Origin: a virus | Direction: 5' to 3' (one strand) | IMG/VR virus record: IMGVR_UViG_3300027971_000189 | Span: 1-26,698 of that record | Length of the DNA: 26,698 bases | Shown: positions 1 to 5,981 of the stretch, piece by piece | Layout of the letters: the number at the start of each line of letters is the position of its first letter | Numbering within the stretch: the first letter of the stretch is position 1 | Made by a program: the position numbers and the translations under genes | Notes under the pieces: model-generated | Told to the model about the DNA's origin: nothing | What the model saw: the letters and a program-made list of their open reading frames with translations, nothing else | Databases searched by the model: none

Positions 1-1078
1 CAATTCTATCAACTAAAATTAATGTGTTGCCTGATTCTTTGACCCTACCTGCTAACTCAGCAATTTTGTTCATTCGTTTTTCATCGCTGGTTAGATATTT
101 CAATTCGCTTTGGTAGTTACTAAACTCCACACCATCTTGTAATTGTATAATGTTAACGTGGCACATAGAAAGCACACCCATTTCTTGCAATGTGCTAGCG
201 GCTAGTTGATTAATCACCGGGCCAATGCTAACATTTAACGATGTTGATTCATGCAAGGCCTTAGGAATAGTTCCTGTCAATCCCCAACGTAATGGTATAT
301 GGCTCATTACTCCTGTCAATAATGTTTTTAATACTTCTGCTTTAGCTTGATGAACCTCATCTACAATGATACAAACAACACCTTCAATAAAGTCACCAAT
401 TGAAACCTCTGCTTCGCCTGCTTTGGTATTCTTTAACATATTACCTAAACTTTGCCATGTGCAAATTGTGTGTGTTTTATCATACTCTTTACGTCCACCA
501 TAGTAAACACCAACATCAAGGCCTAAATTAATGTAATCATTTTCTGTTTGTGTAACAAGACTTGTATTTGGTACAATTACAATACTACGACCATATTGCT
601 CAACACTATAACTTAGTGCCGCTGTCATAATTGTTTTGCCCGCGCCAGTTGCAATCTCTTGCAATGATTGTGGATTCTTTAAAAAGTTATTGACAATTTC
701 AATTTGATAATCACGCAATACAATTGGCTGACCTGCTACTGGATGATTTTTAGGCCACACTTTATGCTTAAATGTTTCTTCTGAAACTTCGTTAAATGAA
801 AAGGTAGTTTGATATTGTCGTATATCTTCTAACTCAATATCGTATCCTGCACTATCTATCAGTGGCAATATATCTGGTAATAGATTAACATAACTACTAC
901 CTGCTAGGCTAAAGAAACTTTGTTTGCCGTTCCACCTACCTAATCGGACACTAGGCAAAAACCTTGCTCCCGGCACTTCAAATTCAAATTTCTTCATTAA
1001 AGCCTTACGTTCGGCTAATTCCAAACCTTCAATTTTTACATTGACTTCATCTTTAATGATTAGTTTACATTGCTTCAT
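1..1078 (-). CDS. uvsW: UvsW-like DNA/RNA helicase (5' part, runs off window)
   Basis: Superfamily 2 helicase. In T4, UvsW unwinds branched DNA and R-loops and drives the switch to recombination-dependent replication. The frame opens with ATG at 1078 (MKQCKLIIKDEVNVKIEG) and stays open for 359 codons to the window edge, so the C-terminus is missing. Visible motifs are a Q-motif-like LRDYQ near residue 121, Walker A ATGAGKT at about 143-149, motif II VDEVH near 237-241, and a motif III-like GLTGT. The roughly 100 residues before the helicase core match the small N-terminal domain of T4 UvsW in position. The start codon overlaps the stop of the upstream gene (ATGA), and the end of that gene supplies a GAGG ribosome binding site, so the two are probably translationally coupled. 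The family call is strong; the name UvsW rests on motif layout and phage context. Confidence 0.9.
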   Translation of the reverse strand, partial: MKQCKLIIKDEVNVKIEGLELAERKALMKKFEFEVPGARFLPSVRLGRWNGKQSFFSLAGSSYVNLLPDILPLIDSAGYDIELEDIRQYQTTFSFNEVSEETFKHKVWPKNHPVAGQPIVLRDYQIEIVNNFLKNPQSLQEIATGAGKTIMTAALSYSVEQYGRSIVIVPNTSLVTQTENDYINLGLDVGVYYGGRKEYDKTHTICTWQSLGNMLKNTKAGEAEVSIGDFIEGVVCIIVDEVHQAKAEVLKTLLTGVMSHIPLRWGLTGTIPKALHESTSLNVSIGPVINQLAASTLQEMGVLSMCHVNIIQLQDGVEFSNYQSELKYLTSDEKRMNKIAELAGRVKESGNTLILVDRI

Positions 1079-2070
1079 TTAACCTCCACTGGTGTTGAGT
1101 CTACTATCTTTATATTTTTTCCAACCTTAGATATTTCTATTGTATCACGTATGGTTTTAAATCTTAATATAACCGGAAAATTATATTTCCTTTTAATTAT
1201 TGTATCTTCTAAAATTACATCTATCTTTGCTTTGACCAATTTATCTAATATATTTTTTACACATTCTATATACATATGTCCAAATTTAAATAAAAATACT
1301 GCATCACAGTTTATTTCTTTTAACCAAGGGACAATGTTTGATGTAGAATCTAATTCAACATCAACAAACATATTAGCCATAAAAACTTGTTTGTTATCTG
1401 TAGCATCATAAACGGATGGGTCAATAGTTACACCGTGGTATACTAATGTTGCAATTGTCTTAGAATCAGTATTTAATACCATGTCACCTAGTGCTTCATC
1501 AAGGTAACCATTAGTAGCGACAATCATTAAGTTGCCATTAACAGTAAGCAATGTTGGTTGCCAATACTTAACCGTTTCGTATTCTTTTACCTTTTCTAAA
1601 ATAGATTGTGTAACATTACAGTAATGAATTTCTTTAAAAAATTTAGGTATGGTTGTTGTTAATAACCTTAATTGATAGGCTCCATAATTAGATTCGTATT
1701 GTCTTGATTCTTTATCCCATACAAAAGTGTTACTTGGTTGATTTCTAAAGGCTTGAATAAAATTCTTGTTATATGGACACTTGAAAAATATCTTGTCGTT
1801 CTCTATGGAAACATGCCCGGCCGTATATTGAATTGAACTTTCAATTACCTTTTTATTCCATGGTAGGTAAATAAGTTTGTCAACATCTAATTCATGTTTT
1901 AAAAATTGCCTACGATATTTGAAAACAATTTTATAAAACAATTCCACTTGATTAGTGGTTATTTGATTTAAGACCTGTAGGCTTTCAACGAATCGTTTAT
2001 CAAACCTACTAAGGTTGATATCCTTCATCATAAAATGAACCACATGTTCGGCTGTTTTTAACTCTACCAT
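1075..2070 (-). CDS. Unknown protein with a possible HARP-like segment, next to UvsW
   Basis: 331-residue protein with no catalytic motif that I recognise. It is AT-rich, with many Lys, Asn and Ile codons. Residues around 80-135 (a run of FFKCPYNKNFIQAFRNQPSN followed by WDKESRQYESN) recall the pattern of the HARP/SMARCAL1 N-terminal domain, which accompanies SNF2-type annealing helicases. The resemblance is by eye only. The gene overlaps uvsW by 4 nt (ATGA), so the products may work together on branched DNA. The ATG at 2070 has no Shine-Dalgarno sequence, but a TTGCAA-N17-TATAAT promoter ends 6 nt before it, which fits a leaderless mRNA. It is separated from the upstream ATPase gene by two hairpins. 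Coding is secure; function is unknown. Confidence 0.8.
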   Translation of the reverse strand: MVELKTAEHVVHFMMKDINLSRFDKRFVESLQVLNQITTNQVELFYKIVFKYRRQFLKHELDVDKLIYLPWNKKVIESSIQYTAGHVSIENDKIFFKCPYNKNFIQAFRNQPSNTFVWDKESRQYESNYGAYQLRLLTTTIPKFFKEIHYCNVTQSILEKVKEYETVKYWQPTLLTVNGNLMIVATNGYLDEALGDMVLNTDSKTIATLVYHGVTIDPSVYDATDNKQVFMANMFVDVELDSTSNIVPWLKEINCDAVFLFKFGHMYIECVKNILDKLVKAKIDVILEDTIIKRKYNFPVILRFKTIRDTIEISKVGKNIKIVDSTPVEVK

Positions 2071-2076
2071 TTTTAC

Positions 2077-2105
2077 ATTATATAATATATACTACGAACT
2101 TGCAA
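2077..2105 (-). promoter_or_regulatory. Candidate sigma70 promoter giving a leaderless mRNA
   Basis: TTGCAA at 2105-2100, a 17-nt spacer and TATAAT at 2082-2077. The spacing is the same as in the strong promoters elsewhere in the window, but the -35 box is imperfect and the sequence is very AT-rich, so other -10 registers are possible. Only 6 nt separate the -10 box from the ATG at 2070, so transcription would start at or next to the start codon. Confidence 0.45.
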
Positions 2106-2111
2106 GCATAA

Positions 2112-2138
2112 AGGAAAAAAGGGATCGAAATCGATCCC
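2112..2138 (-). terminator. Rho-independent terminator after the AAA+ ATPase gene
   Basis: On the minus strand GGGATCG-ATTT-CGATCCC forms a 7-bp stem (8 bp with the inner A-T pair) followed directly by TTTTTTCCT. This is a classical intrinsic terminator. It lies about 40 nt after the stop codon of the ATPase gene and just before the promoter of the next gene. Confidence 0.8.
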
Positions 2139-2141
2139 TAT

Positions 2142-2160
2142 AAAACTTGCTATTAGCAAG
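2142..2160 (-). terminator. Second hairpin, possible tandem terminator
   Basis: On the minus strand CTTGCTA-A-TAGCAAG (or a 6-bp stem with a 3-nt loop) is followed by TTTTATA. It sits 16 nt after the ATPase stop codon and directly upstream of the stronger terminator, so termination here may occur in two steps. The stem is short and the U-tract modest. Confidence 0.45.
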
Positions 2161-2176
2161 CGGAGCATTAATCAAT

Positions 2177-3208
2177 TCATGCTTTCATACATGTAGTACG
2201 TGCAAGATTCTTCCAATTAGCCGGGCTAATCTTTACCAAATCAGCAATCTTCAAACTCATACGCAAGGACACTTCACGCAATTTTGTATGATTGTCCCAC
2301 ATGAAATCAAGAACTTCAGTAGCCTGAACTTCATCAAAATCATAGTCTTTGAACAAACCACCATCAGCATCACGATGGACCTGCTTGATACGCAACATTT
2401 TGTCACGTTCGCTGTCAATCGTCAAATCAAGAAAGTGACAACGACTTTGCAATGCTTCCAAATGATCCTGCAATTTCTTGCTTTTCACATTATCAAACTT
2501 CAAGTTTGTAATGAAAATTGCACTGCCATTAAAGTGAAACATGTTTGGGATACCTTCTTCACGTAGCAAACGTGAATCACTGTTCCAGCAAATCTTGCGA
2601 GTCTTACCTGAATCAAGAGCCGCTTTAAGAATGTTCAATGCCAATTCATCACTAAACACGCTATCGCAGTCATCAAAAATCAATACATTCTTACTGTCAC
2701 TATATTTGTACAATTGTGCGTACAAACCAAGTGCAGTCATTGCTCCCTTAACAATATTGAAACGGACCTTCTTGCCAGCAATCTTGTCAAACATGCTAGC
2801 CTTTTCCATTTGTGTTTCAACACCATATGACTTACCGACACCCGGGGGGCCTGCAACAATCATAGCACGAATGTCACCACTGATACATGCACGGGCCATT
2901 TCATCAAGAATACTGAAACGTTCAGCAATACGATCCATTGCCACTTCTTCAGTCTCGGCGGGCACTTCTGCCTTTGTTTTAAATTCTATCGCTTTACTCA
3001 CCACTTGTTCTCCATTCAAAAATTCAATATCATCAATACAATCTACTTTTACTTTAACTTCATTAATAGCAATAGCAAACTGCCCCTCATTTTTTACAGT
3101 AACATAGTTACCTTTTTTACCTGTCTGAAATCCCTTGACAAGTGTAAACACTTCACCTGCAACTGGCTGATTGCGATAAGAACCAGAAAGAATGCGAATC
3201 GTTGACAT
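2177..3208 (-). CDS. Stand-alone AAA+ ATPase
   Basis: 343-residue P-loop ATPase. The N-terminal ~90 residues are a separate basic, beta-rich-looking region of unknown role. The AAA+ core has Walker A GPPGVGKS at 120-127, Walker B NVLIFDD at 174-180, a sensor-1 Asn in FITN at 235, a candidate arginine finger at R256 (LQSRCHF) and a sensor-2-like LREVSLR near 310. It belongs to a class of single-core AAA+ ATPases seen in phages and plasmids; it is neither the MoxR-type protein at the other end of the window nor a clamp loader. The substrate cannot be read from the sequence. It is a single-gene transcription unit: a perfect sigma70 promoter lies upstream, GGAG precedes the ATG by 9-10 nt, and two hairpins follow. 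This suggests strong early expression. Confidence 0.85.
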   Translation of the reverse strand: MSTIRILSGSYRNQPVAGEVFTLVKGFQTGKKGNYVTVKNEGQFAIAINEVKVKVDCIDDIEFLNGEQVVSKAIEFKTKAEVPAETEEVAMDRIAERFSILDEMARACISGDIRAMIVAGPPGVGKSYGVETQMEKASMFDKIAGKKVRFNIVKGAMTALGLYAQLYKYSDSKNVLIFDDCDSVFSDELALNILKAALDSGKTRKICWNSDSRLLREEGIPNMFHFNGSAIFITNLKFDNVKSKKLQDHLEALQSRCHFLDLTIDSERDKMLRIKQVHRDADGGLFKDYDFDEVQATEVLDFMWDNHTKLREVSLRMSLKIADLVKISPANWKNLARTTCMKA

Positions 3209-3241
3209 ATTTATTTGCTCCGTTAGTTAATCTATACAAGT

Positions 3242-3270
3242 ATTATAAGCCCAAATCGATTTATTGTCAA
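3242..3270 (-). promoter_or_regulatory. Consensus sigma70 promoter P1 for the AAA+ ATPase
   Basis: Perfect TTGACA (3270-3265), 17-nt spacer and perfect TATAAT (3247-3242). The spacer contains AAATCGATTTGGG, shared with the other early cassettes. GCCCAAA before the -35 box and TTTGGGC at the end of the spacer form an inverted repeat around the -35 region. The leader ends in AACTAACGGAGC, a diverged version of the leader of the 57-nt cassettes. Confidence 0.9.
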
Positions 3271-3280
3271 ATTTTGGGCC

Positions 3281-3298
3281 TGTTGTTTTTTCACAACA
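3281..3298 (-). other. TGTTGT/ACAACA stem-loop at a gene end
   Basis: On the minus strand TGTTGT-GAAAAA-ACAACA forms a 6-bp stem. The stop codon of the 84-residue gene lies inside it. There is no U-tract after it, so it is not a standard terminator. Related TGTTG...CAACA stems precede two other promoter cassettes (near 4554 and 5136). Confidence 0.45.
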
Positions 3299-3545
3299 CT
3301 TCTGCTGTAGCAAAATTGTTTTGTTTGCGAATATTCTCAATATGAGCATCGATAATTGCTGGCTCTGTACTAAGCGGCATTTCACGAAAAAACAACACTT
3401 TACCTAGCATTACTTTACCTTTATTATTTGTCTTTGTAAAGTCACTTGCGGCAATCAGTAAACAAATTTCTTCATTACTATAGGGACGTTTTTTAACTGA
3501 AACTTTAAAATACAAAGTATTAATAGCAACAGAATTGAACTTCAT
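3291..3545 (-). CDS. Unknown small early protein (84 residues)
   Basis: I do not recognise this protein. A longer reading from TTG at 3587 would begin inside the promoter, between the -35 and -10 boxes, so it cannot be the start. I chose ATG at 3545 (MKFNSVAIN) because AAAGGTG lies 5-6 nt upstream and the ATG is downstream of the expected transcription start. The protein is basic in its first half (KKRPYSNEE, KTNNKGK) and has no predicted membrane segment. It is the only gene between promoter P2 and the TGTTG hairpin, so it is probably made from a short mRNA. Confidence 0.7.
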   Translation of the reverse strand: MKFNSVAINTLYFKVSVKKRPYSNEEICLLIAASDFTKTNNKGKVMLGKVLFFREMPLSTEPAIIDAHIENIRKQNNFATAEVL

Positions 3546-3574
3546 ACATGCACCTTTCATTGATTGATACATGT

Positions 3575-3603
3575 ATGATACTCCCAAAACGATTTATTGT
3601 CAA
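3575..3603 (-). promoter_or_regulatory. Sigma70 promoter P2 for the 84-residue protein
   Basis: Perfect TTGACA (3603-3598), 17-nt spacer and TATCAT (3580-3575). The spacer reads ATAAATCGTTTTGGGAG, a close variant of the P1, P3 and P5 spacers with one arm of the AATCGATT palindrome altered. Its leader is unlike the 57-nt cassettes and uses AAAGGTG instead of CGGAGC. Confidence 0.85.
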
Positions 3604-3608
3604 GTTTT

Positions 3609-3779
3609 TTAGGAATTGACCGTATTAAAGGGGCTTAAATCCTCATCTTCTTGAACCGAATCCAGTACATCATATACAAAAGTCAATGGAATATTCAACC
3701 TAACCGAGACCGAAACCGGGCTAAAACCCTCATCCAACATATCCCGAATTTCCATATCCAACTCAGCCATTTTTGACAT
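3609..3779 (-). CDS. Small helix-turn-helix-like protein (56 residues)
   Basis: Starts MSKMAELDMEIRDMLDEG and ends FNTVNS at TAA 3611-3609. The core EIRDMLDEGFSPVSVSVRLN, followed by IPLTFVYDVLD, has the residue pattern of a helix-turn-helix (short helix, G turn, recognition-like helix), as in small DNA-binding or resolvase C-terminal HTH units. The rest is a short acidic tail. AAAGGA lies 6 nt before the ATG at 3779 and the gene begins 9 nt after the 70-residue gene, so it is the last gene of the P3 operon. If it binds DNA, the palindromic AATCGATT in the neighbouring promoters would be an obvious target; that link is speculation. Confidence 0.75.
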   Translation of the reverse strand: MSKMAELDMEIRDMLDEGFSPVSVSVRLNIPLTFVYDVLDSVQEDEDLSPFNTVNS

Positions 3780-3788
3780 CTTTATCCT

Positions 3789-4001
3789 TTAAAGTTTAGC
3801 AATCAATTGATTGTGAATCAGGTCCATTTCATCCTGTTCCACGTAAAAATCTGTAGTAGGGTCATAGTACTGACCTTCCTTGTTATCGTAATACAGGACA
3901 CGTCCTGAGAAATTGAAGGGACCTTCAAGACCCTTGCGAGGACCGTACTTGGTACGCATTTGATCCATTTGAAATTTGTCTGCAACAACCTTGTAACCCA
4001 T
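3789..4001 (-). CDS. Unknown small protein (70 residues)
   Basis: Starts MGYKVVADKFQMDQMR and ends HNQLIAKL. The ATG at 4001 is preceded by GAGGAG at good spacing, and the gene begins 10 nt after the stop of the 155-residue gene, so it is the second gene of the P3 operon. It has several Tyr and Asp residues (YYDNKEGQYYDPTTDFY) but no motif that I recognise. Base composition is richer in G and C than that of the recombination genes nearby. Confidence 0.75.
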   Translation of the reverse strand: MGYKVVADKFQMDQMRTKYGPRKGLEGPFNFSGRVLYYDNKEGQYYDPTTDFYVEQDEMDLIHNQLIAKL

Positions 4002-4011
4002 AGCTTACTCC

Positions 4012-4479
4012 TCAAGCGGCTTTGTTAAAGTATTCATTAAGTTGTTTGTCGGTCAGTATCTGACCATCACGCATAGTGAAAACTGCACGGTAGTTATCAC
4101 GCTCACCGCCGGGGAGCATATCATACTCTTCGGTCTTGCGTTGAATTTCACGGCGCATGTAACCGTACTCATCGTTCTCTATGTTGCGGGTAGCAATCCA
4201 ACGTCCACCAACATAACGGAGTTCGAACGGGGTTTCCCACTCTTGGGCTACCTTGTCACCGTCATCGGCGATGTACCAGTCGACCACATACTCCTCAAAA
4301 CCCTCGTTACGTACCTCAATGAGGGCCGTTAACGTCGGGATACCTGACTCTTTAACCTTAAGAACTTGAGCCGGGGTAAGATTGGGCACAACATAAACGT
4401 CACCGCCCTTGAACTTCCAGTAGGGGGTGAGGGCAGAACCGTAGTTTTCGCGGATTTGAGTGTTGATGACGATTTTCAT
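4012..4479 (-). CDS. Conserved phage protein of unknown function (155 residues)
   Basis: Starts MKIVINTQIRENYG and carries YWKFKGGDVYVV near residue 20. This N-terminus recurs in small proteins of many large phages, as far as I recall, but no function is assigned. The rest is rich in charged and aromatic residues (EEYVVDWYIADDGDKV) and ends EYFNKAA. It is the first gene after promoter P3, and CGGAGC lies 5 nt before the ATG. The P3 leader is identical to that of P5. GC-rich codon use (for example GCCGGGGTA, ACCGCCGGGG on either strand) contrasts with the AT-rich genes on both sides. Confidence 0.8.
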   Translation of the reverse strand: MKIVINTQIRENYGSALTPYWKFKGGDVYVVPNLTPAQVLKVKESGIPTLTALIEVRNEGFEEYVVDWYIADDGDKVAQEWETPFELRYVGGRWIATRNIENDEYGYMRREIQRKTEEYDMLPGGERDNYRAVFTMRDGQILTDKQLNEYFNKAA

Positions 4480-4483
4480 ATCT

Positions 4484-4540
4484 GCTCCGTTGTTTAACTG
4501 TTTAAGTCTCTATTATAGACCCAAATCGATTAATTGTCAA
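4484..4540 (-). promoter_or_regulatory. Sigma70 promoter cassette P3 (57-nt unit, identical to P5)
   Basis: Perfect TTGACA at 4540-4535, 17-nt spacer with TTAATCGATTTGGG, perfect TATAAT at 4517-4512, then a leader ending ACAGTTAAACAACGGAGC. All 57 positions match 5074-5130. Just upstream, CCCAAATTTGG pairs with the spacer's TTTGGG as an inverted repeat around the -35 box. It drives the 155-, 70- and 56-residue genes. Confidence 0.95.
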
Positions 4541-4560
4541 CCAAATTTGGGGTGTTGTTT

Positions 4561-4830
4561 TTAAGCAACATCCTGCTCTGCGTACTCAAAAAGAATGTAT
4601 TTTGCACGATTCAGGGCTTGACGGGCGTCCTCGGCTCGCATGGAATCAACCTCGCCGTACTCCAAATTAATCATTTCCTGAACATCAGACAATAGACTGG
4701 CAACCATCATTGCAGGGGTAGTACGCTTTAAACGCTCACCAACTACTTTACGCATACCGGCCTCGGTCACACCGTACATACGAACTTCACGCTTTTCCTG
4801 CTCTGTCAAACTGTTGTAAACTGCTGTCAT
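4561..4830 (-). CDS. Unknown small protein (89 residues)
   Basis: Starts MTAVYNSLTEQEKREVRMYG and ends LFEYAEQDVA. It looks mostly alpha-helical, with TEQEKREVRMYGVTEAGM and a second half of Ala/Arg/Asp-rich helices (RAEDARQALNRAKYILFEY). I recognise no domain. It is a single gene behind promoter cassette P4, with CGGAGC 6 nt before the ATG. The 4554-4571 region at its 3' end contains a weak TGTTG...CAACA stem before P3. Likely an early host-directed protein by context, but the function is unknown. Confidence 0.75.
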   Translation of the reverse strand: MTAVYNSLTEQEKREVRMYGVTEAGMRKVVGERLKRTTPAMMVASLLSDVQEMINLEYGEVDSMRAEDARQALNRAKYILFEYAEQDVA

Positions 4831-4835
4831 ATTTC

Positions 4836-4892
4836 GCTCCGTTGTTTAACTGTCTAAGTATCTAGTATAACACCAAACCCAATTACTGTCAA
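4836..4892 (-). promoter_or_regulatory. Sigma70 promoter cassette P4 (diverged 57-nt unit)
   Basis: TTGACA at 4892-4887, 17-nt spacer and TATACT at 4869-4864, followed by the shared leader ACAGTTAAACAACGGAGC. It has the same length and layout as P3 and P5 but substitutions in the spacer (GTAATTGGGTTTGG), which break the AATCGATT core. The TGA stop of the upstream 59-residue gene (4891-4889) lies inside the TTGACA box. Confidence 0.92.
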
Positions 4893-5068
4893 CCAAAATA
4901 CTGATTTTTGTCTTCTTGGCGCATCATCAAGACACCGCAACCTGCAATGCCCAGTCCAAGCAAGCCGATAAGCACACAATCTAACAATGGGCCGTCGTTA
5001 TCCATACCGCCCACAGCACCAAAAGTCAGAATGAATCCGGTGACCATCAAAAATGCATATGCTCTCAT
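4889..5068 (-). CDS. Small membrane protein (59 residues, two membrane segments)
   Basis: Starts MRAYAFLMVTGFILTFGAVG, followed by a short polar loop (GMDNDGPLLD), a second hydrophobic segment CVLIGLLGLGIAGCGVLMM, and a polar tail ending QEDKNQYFG. This is a two-span hairpin with a short loop and possibly both ends in the cytoplasm. Small proteins of this type occur in many phage early regions, and the function is unknown; a holin is possible but unlikely given the early-type promoter. CGGAGC lies 5 nt before the ATG at 5068. Its TGA stop is embedded in the -35 box of promoter P4, so transcription units here are packed with zero spacing. Confidence 0.8.
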   Translation of the reverse strand: MRAYAFLMVTGFILTFGAVGGMDNDGPLLDCVLIGLLGLGIAGCGVLMMRQEDKNQYFG

Positions 5069-5073
5069 GTTTC

Positions 5074-5130
5074 GCTCCGTTGTTTAACTGTTTAAGTCTC
5101 TATTATAGACCCAAATCGATTAATTGTCAA
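5074..5130 (-). promoter_or_regulatory. Sigma70 promoter cassette P5 (57-nt unit, identical to P3)
   Basis: Perfect TTGACA at 5130-5125, 17-nt spacer with AATCGATT, perfect TATAAT at 5107-5102 and leader ACAGTTAAACAACGGAGC. Identical over 57 nt to 4484-4540. It drives the small membrane protein and probably reads into P4. A strong hairpin lies just upstream. Confidence 0.95.
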
Positions 5131-5135
5131 GAAAC

Positions 5136-5161
5136 CCAGTGTTGTAAAAATACAACACTGG
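5136..5161 (-). terminator. Strong stem-loop between the uvsX-uvsY block and the early array
   Basis: CCAGTGTTGTA-TTTT-TACAACACTGG on the minus strand: an 11-bp perfect stem with a 4-nt loop, 7 nt after the stop codon of the upstream gene. It is followed by GTTTCTTGAC, not a clean U-tract, so termination efficiency is uncertain. It may instead protect the 3' end of the mRNA. Its TGTTGT/ACAACA core recurs at the other cassette borders. Confidence 0.55.
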
Positions 5162-5168
5162 CCGGCGG

Positions 5169-5981
5169 TTAGAGGGCTGTGAAATCAATTTCCCAATTTT
5201 TAATATGGAAATAATTGATATTATCTCTTTCTTTATACCTAAAATTACCAATTATTGGAATATTAGTTTGTTCGAAAAAATGATTCCATAAATGTGTTAA
5301 TTGATTATCTAATGGAACTTCTATTTTAGATAATCTACCTTCATTATCTTTTAACCAATATTCGGTAAACTTGGCATTTCGTTTTTTAACAGTTAATTTA
5401 GTAACTGGAGTTAATCGTAAACTATCTATTTTATATTTTGGTGAATCAAACTGTTTTGTGGATTCAAAACAAATTTCATCGAATCCAATATCATATTCGT
5501 AAAATTCAGGTAAACGATATACTAATGGTAAAATAGATTCTTTAAAAATTTTACCATCACCATGAATAAAAGAATTTAAATCTTTTCTAAAGGATGTTAA
5601 TTTTTGATCCTTTAATGTAAGCACCATTATTTTTTTACTATAATAGCTACGAATACTTGATGCAAGTTCTCTATCTTCTGGTTCAATAGATTGAAACAAA
5701 AGATTATCAGTTAGATGTTGTGGTCTAGGAAAAGTATTATTATTATTTTTCTTTCTCAATCTATGCCACACCACACTTAATACTAGAATATCTTCTTCTG
5801 ATTCTATTACTTCATATTTTTTAGTGCGGTTAGAAACCCCAAATAAAGAATGGCGTTCAGCAACAGAAATATTACCAATTGAATTGATAGATAGTTGTGT
5901 CATTGGTGCTATATTCCCTAGTGTGATTACATCGGGTCCAAGTGAAAGTCCAGCCATAGTATTATTAATTGGATAACTCAT
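5169..5981 (-). CDS. Unknown AT-rich protein downstream of the UvsY-like gene (270 residues)
   Basis: An upstream in-frame extension to 6038 exists, but I chose ATG at 5981 (MSYPINNTMAGLSLGP) because it overlaps the stop of the UvsY-like gene as ATGA, the arrangement used throughout this genome. The N-terminal ~40 residues are rich in Gly, Ser, Asn and Ile, and the remainder is strongly basic with many Lys/Arg (VWHRLRKKNNNN, KLTVKKRNAKF). No catalytic motif is seen. Codon use is markedly richer in A and T than in the small genes next to it, which could mean different ancestry. It shares a transcript with uvsX and the UvsY-like gene, so a role in DNA metabolism is possible. Confidence 0.75.
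   Translation of the reverse strand: MSYPINNTMAGLSLGPDVITLGNIAPMTQLSINSIGNISVAERHSLFGVSNRTKKYEVIESEEDILVLSVVWHRLRKKNNNNTFPRPQHLTDNLLFQSIEPEDRELASSIRSYYSKKIMVLTLKDQKLTSFRKDLNSFIHGDGKIFKESILPLVYRLPEFYEYDIGFDEICFESTKQFDSPKYKIDSLRLTPVTKLTVKKRNAKFTEYWLKDNEGRLSKIEVPLDNQLTHLWNHFFEQTNIPIIGNFRYKERDNINYFHIKNWEIDFTAL

Noticed and set aside
2541-3107. 188-residue plus-strand open frame
   Set aside because: Antisense to the AAA+ ATPase with its intact Walker motifs; composition is that of a shadow frame.
3546-3587. 14-residue N-terminal extension of the 84-residue protein
   Set aside because: The TTG start lies inside promoter P2 upstream of the expected transcription start; ATG 3545 has a good ribosome binding site.
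4484-5130. Repeated units taken as a possible CRISPR array
   Set aside because: The repeats are sigma70 promoters with leaders, unevenly spaced and separated by coding genes; there are no short unique spacers or cas genes.
5169-5981. Possible homing endonuclease because of AT-rich, basic sequence
   Set aside because: No GIY-YIG, HNH or LAGLIDADG motif can be found, and the gene is tightly coupled to its neighbour instead of being inserted.
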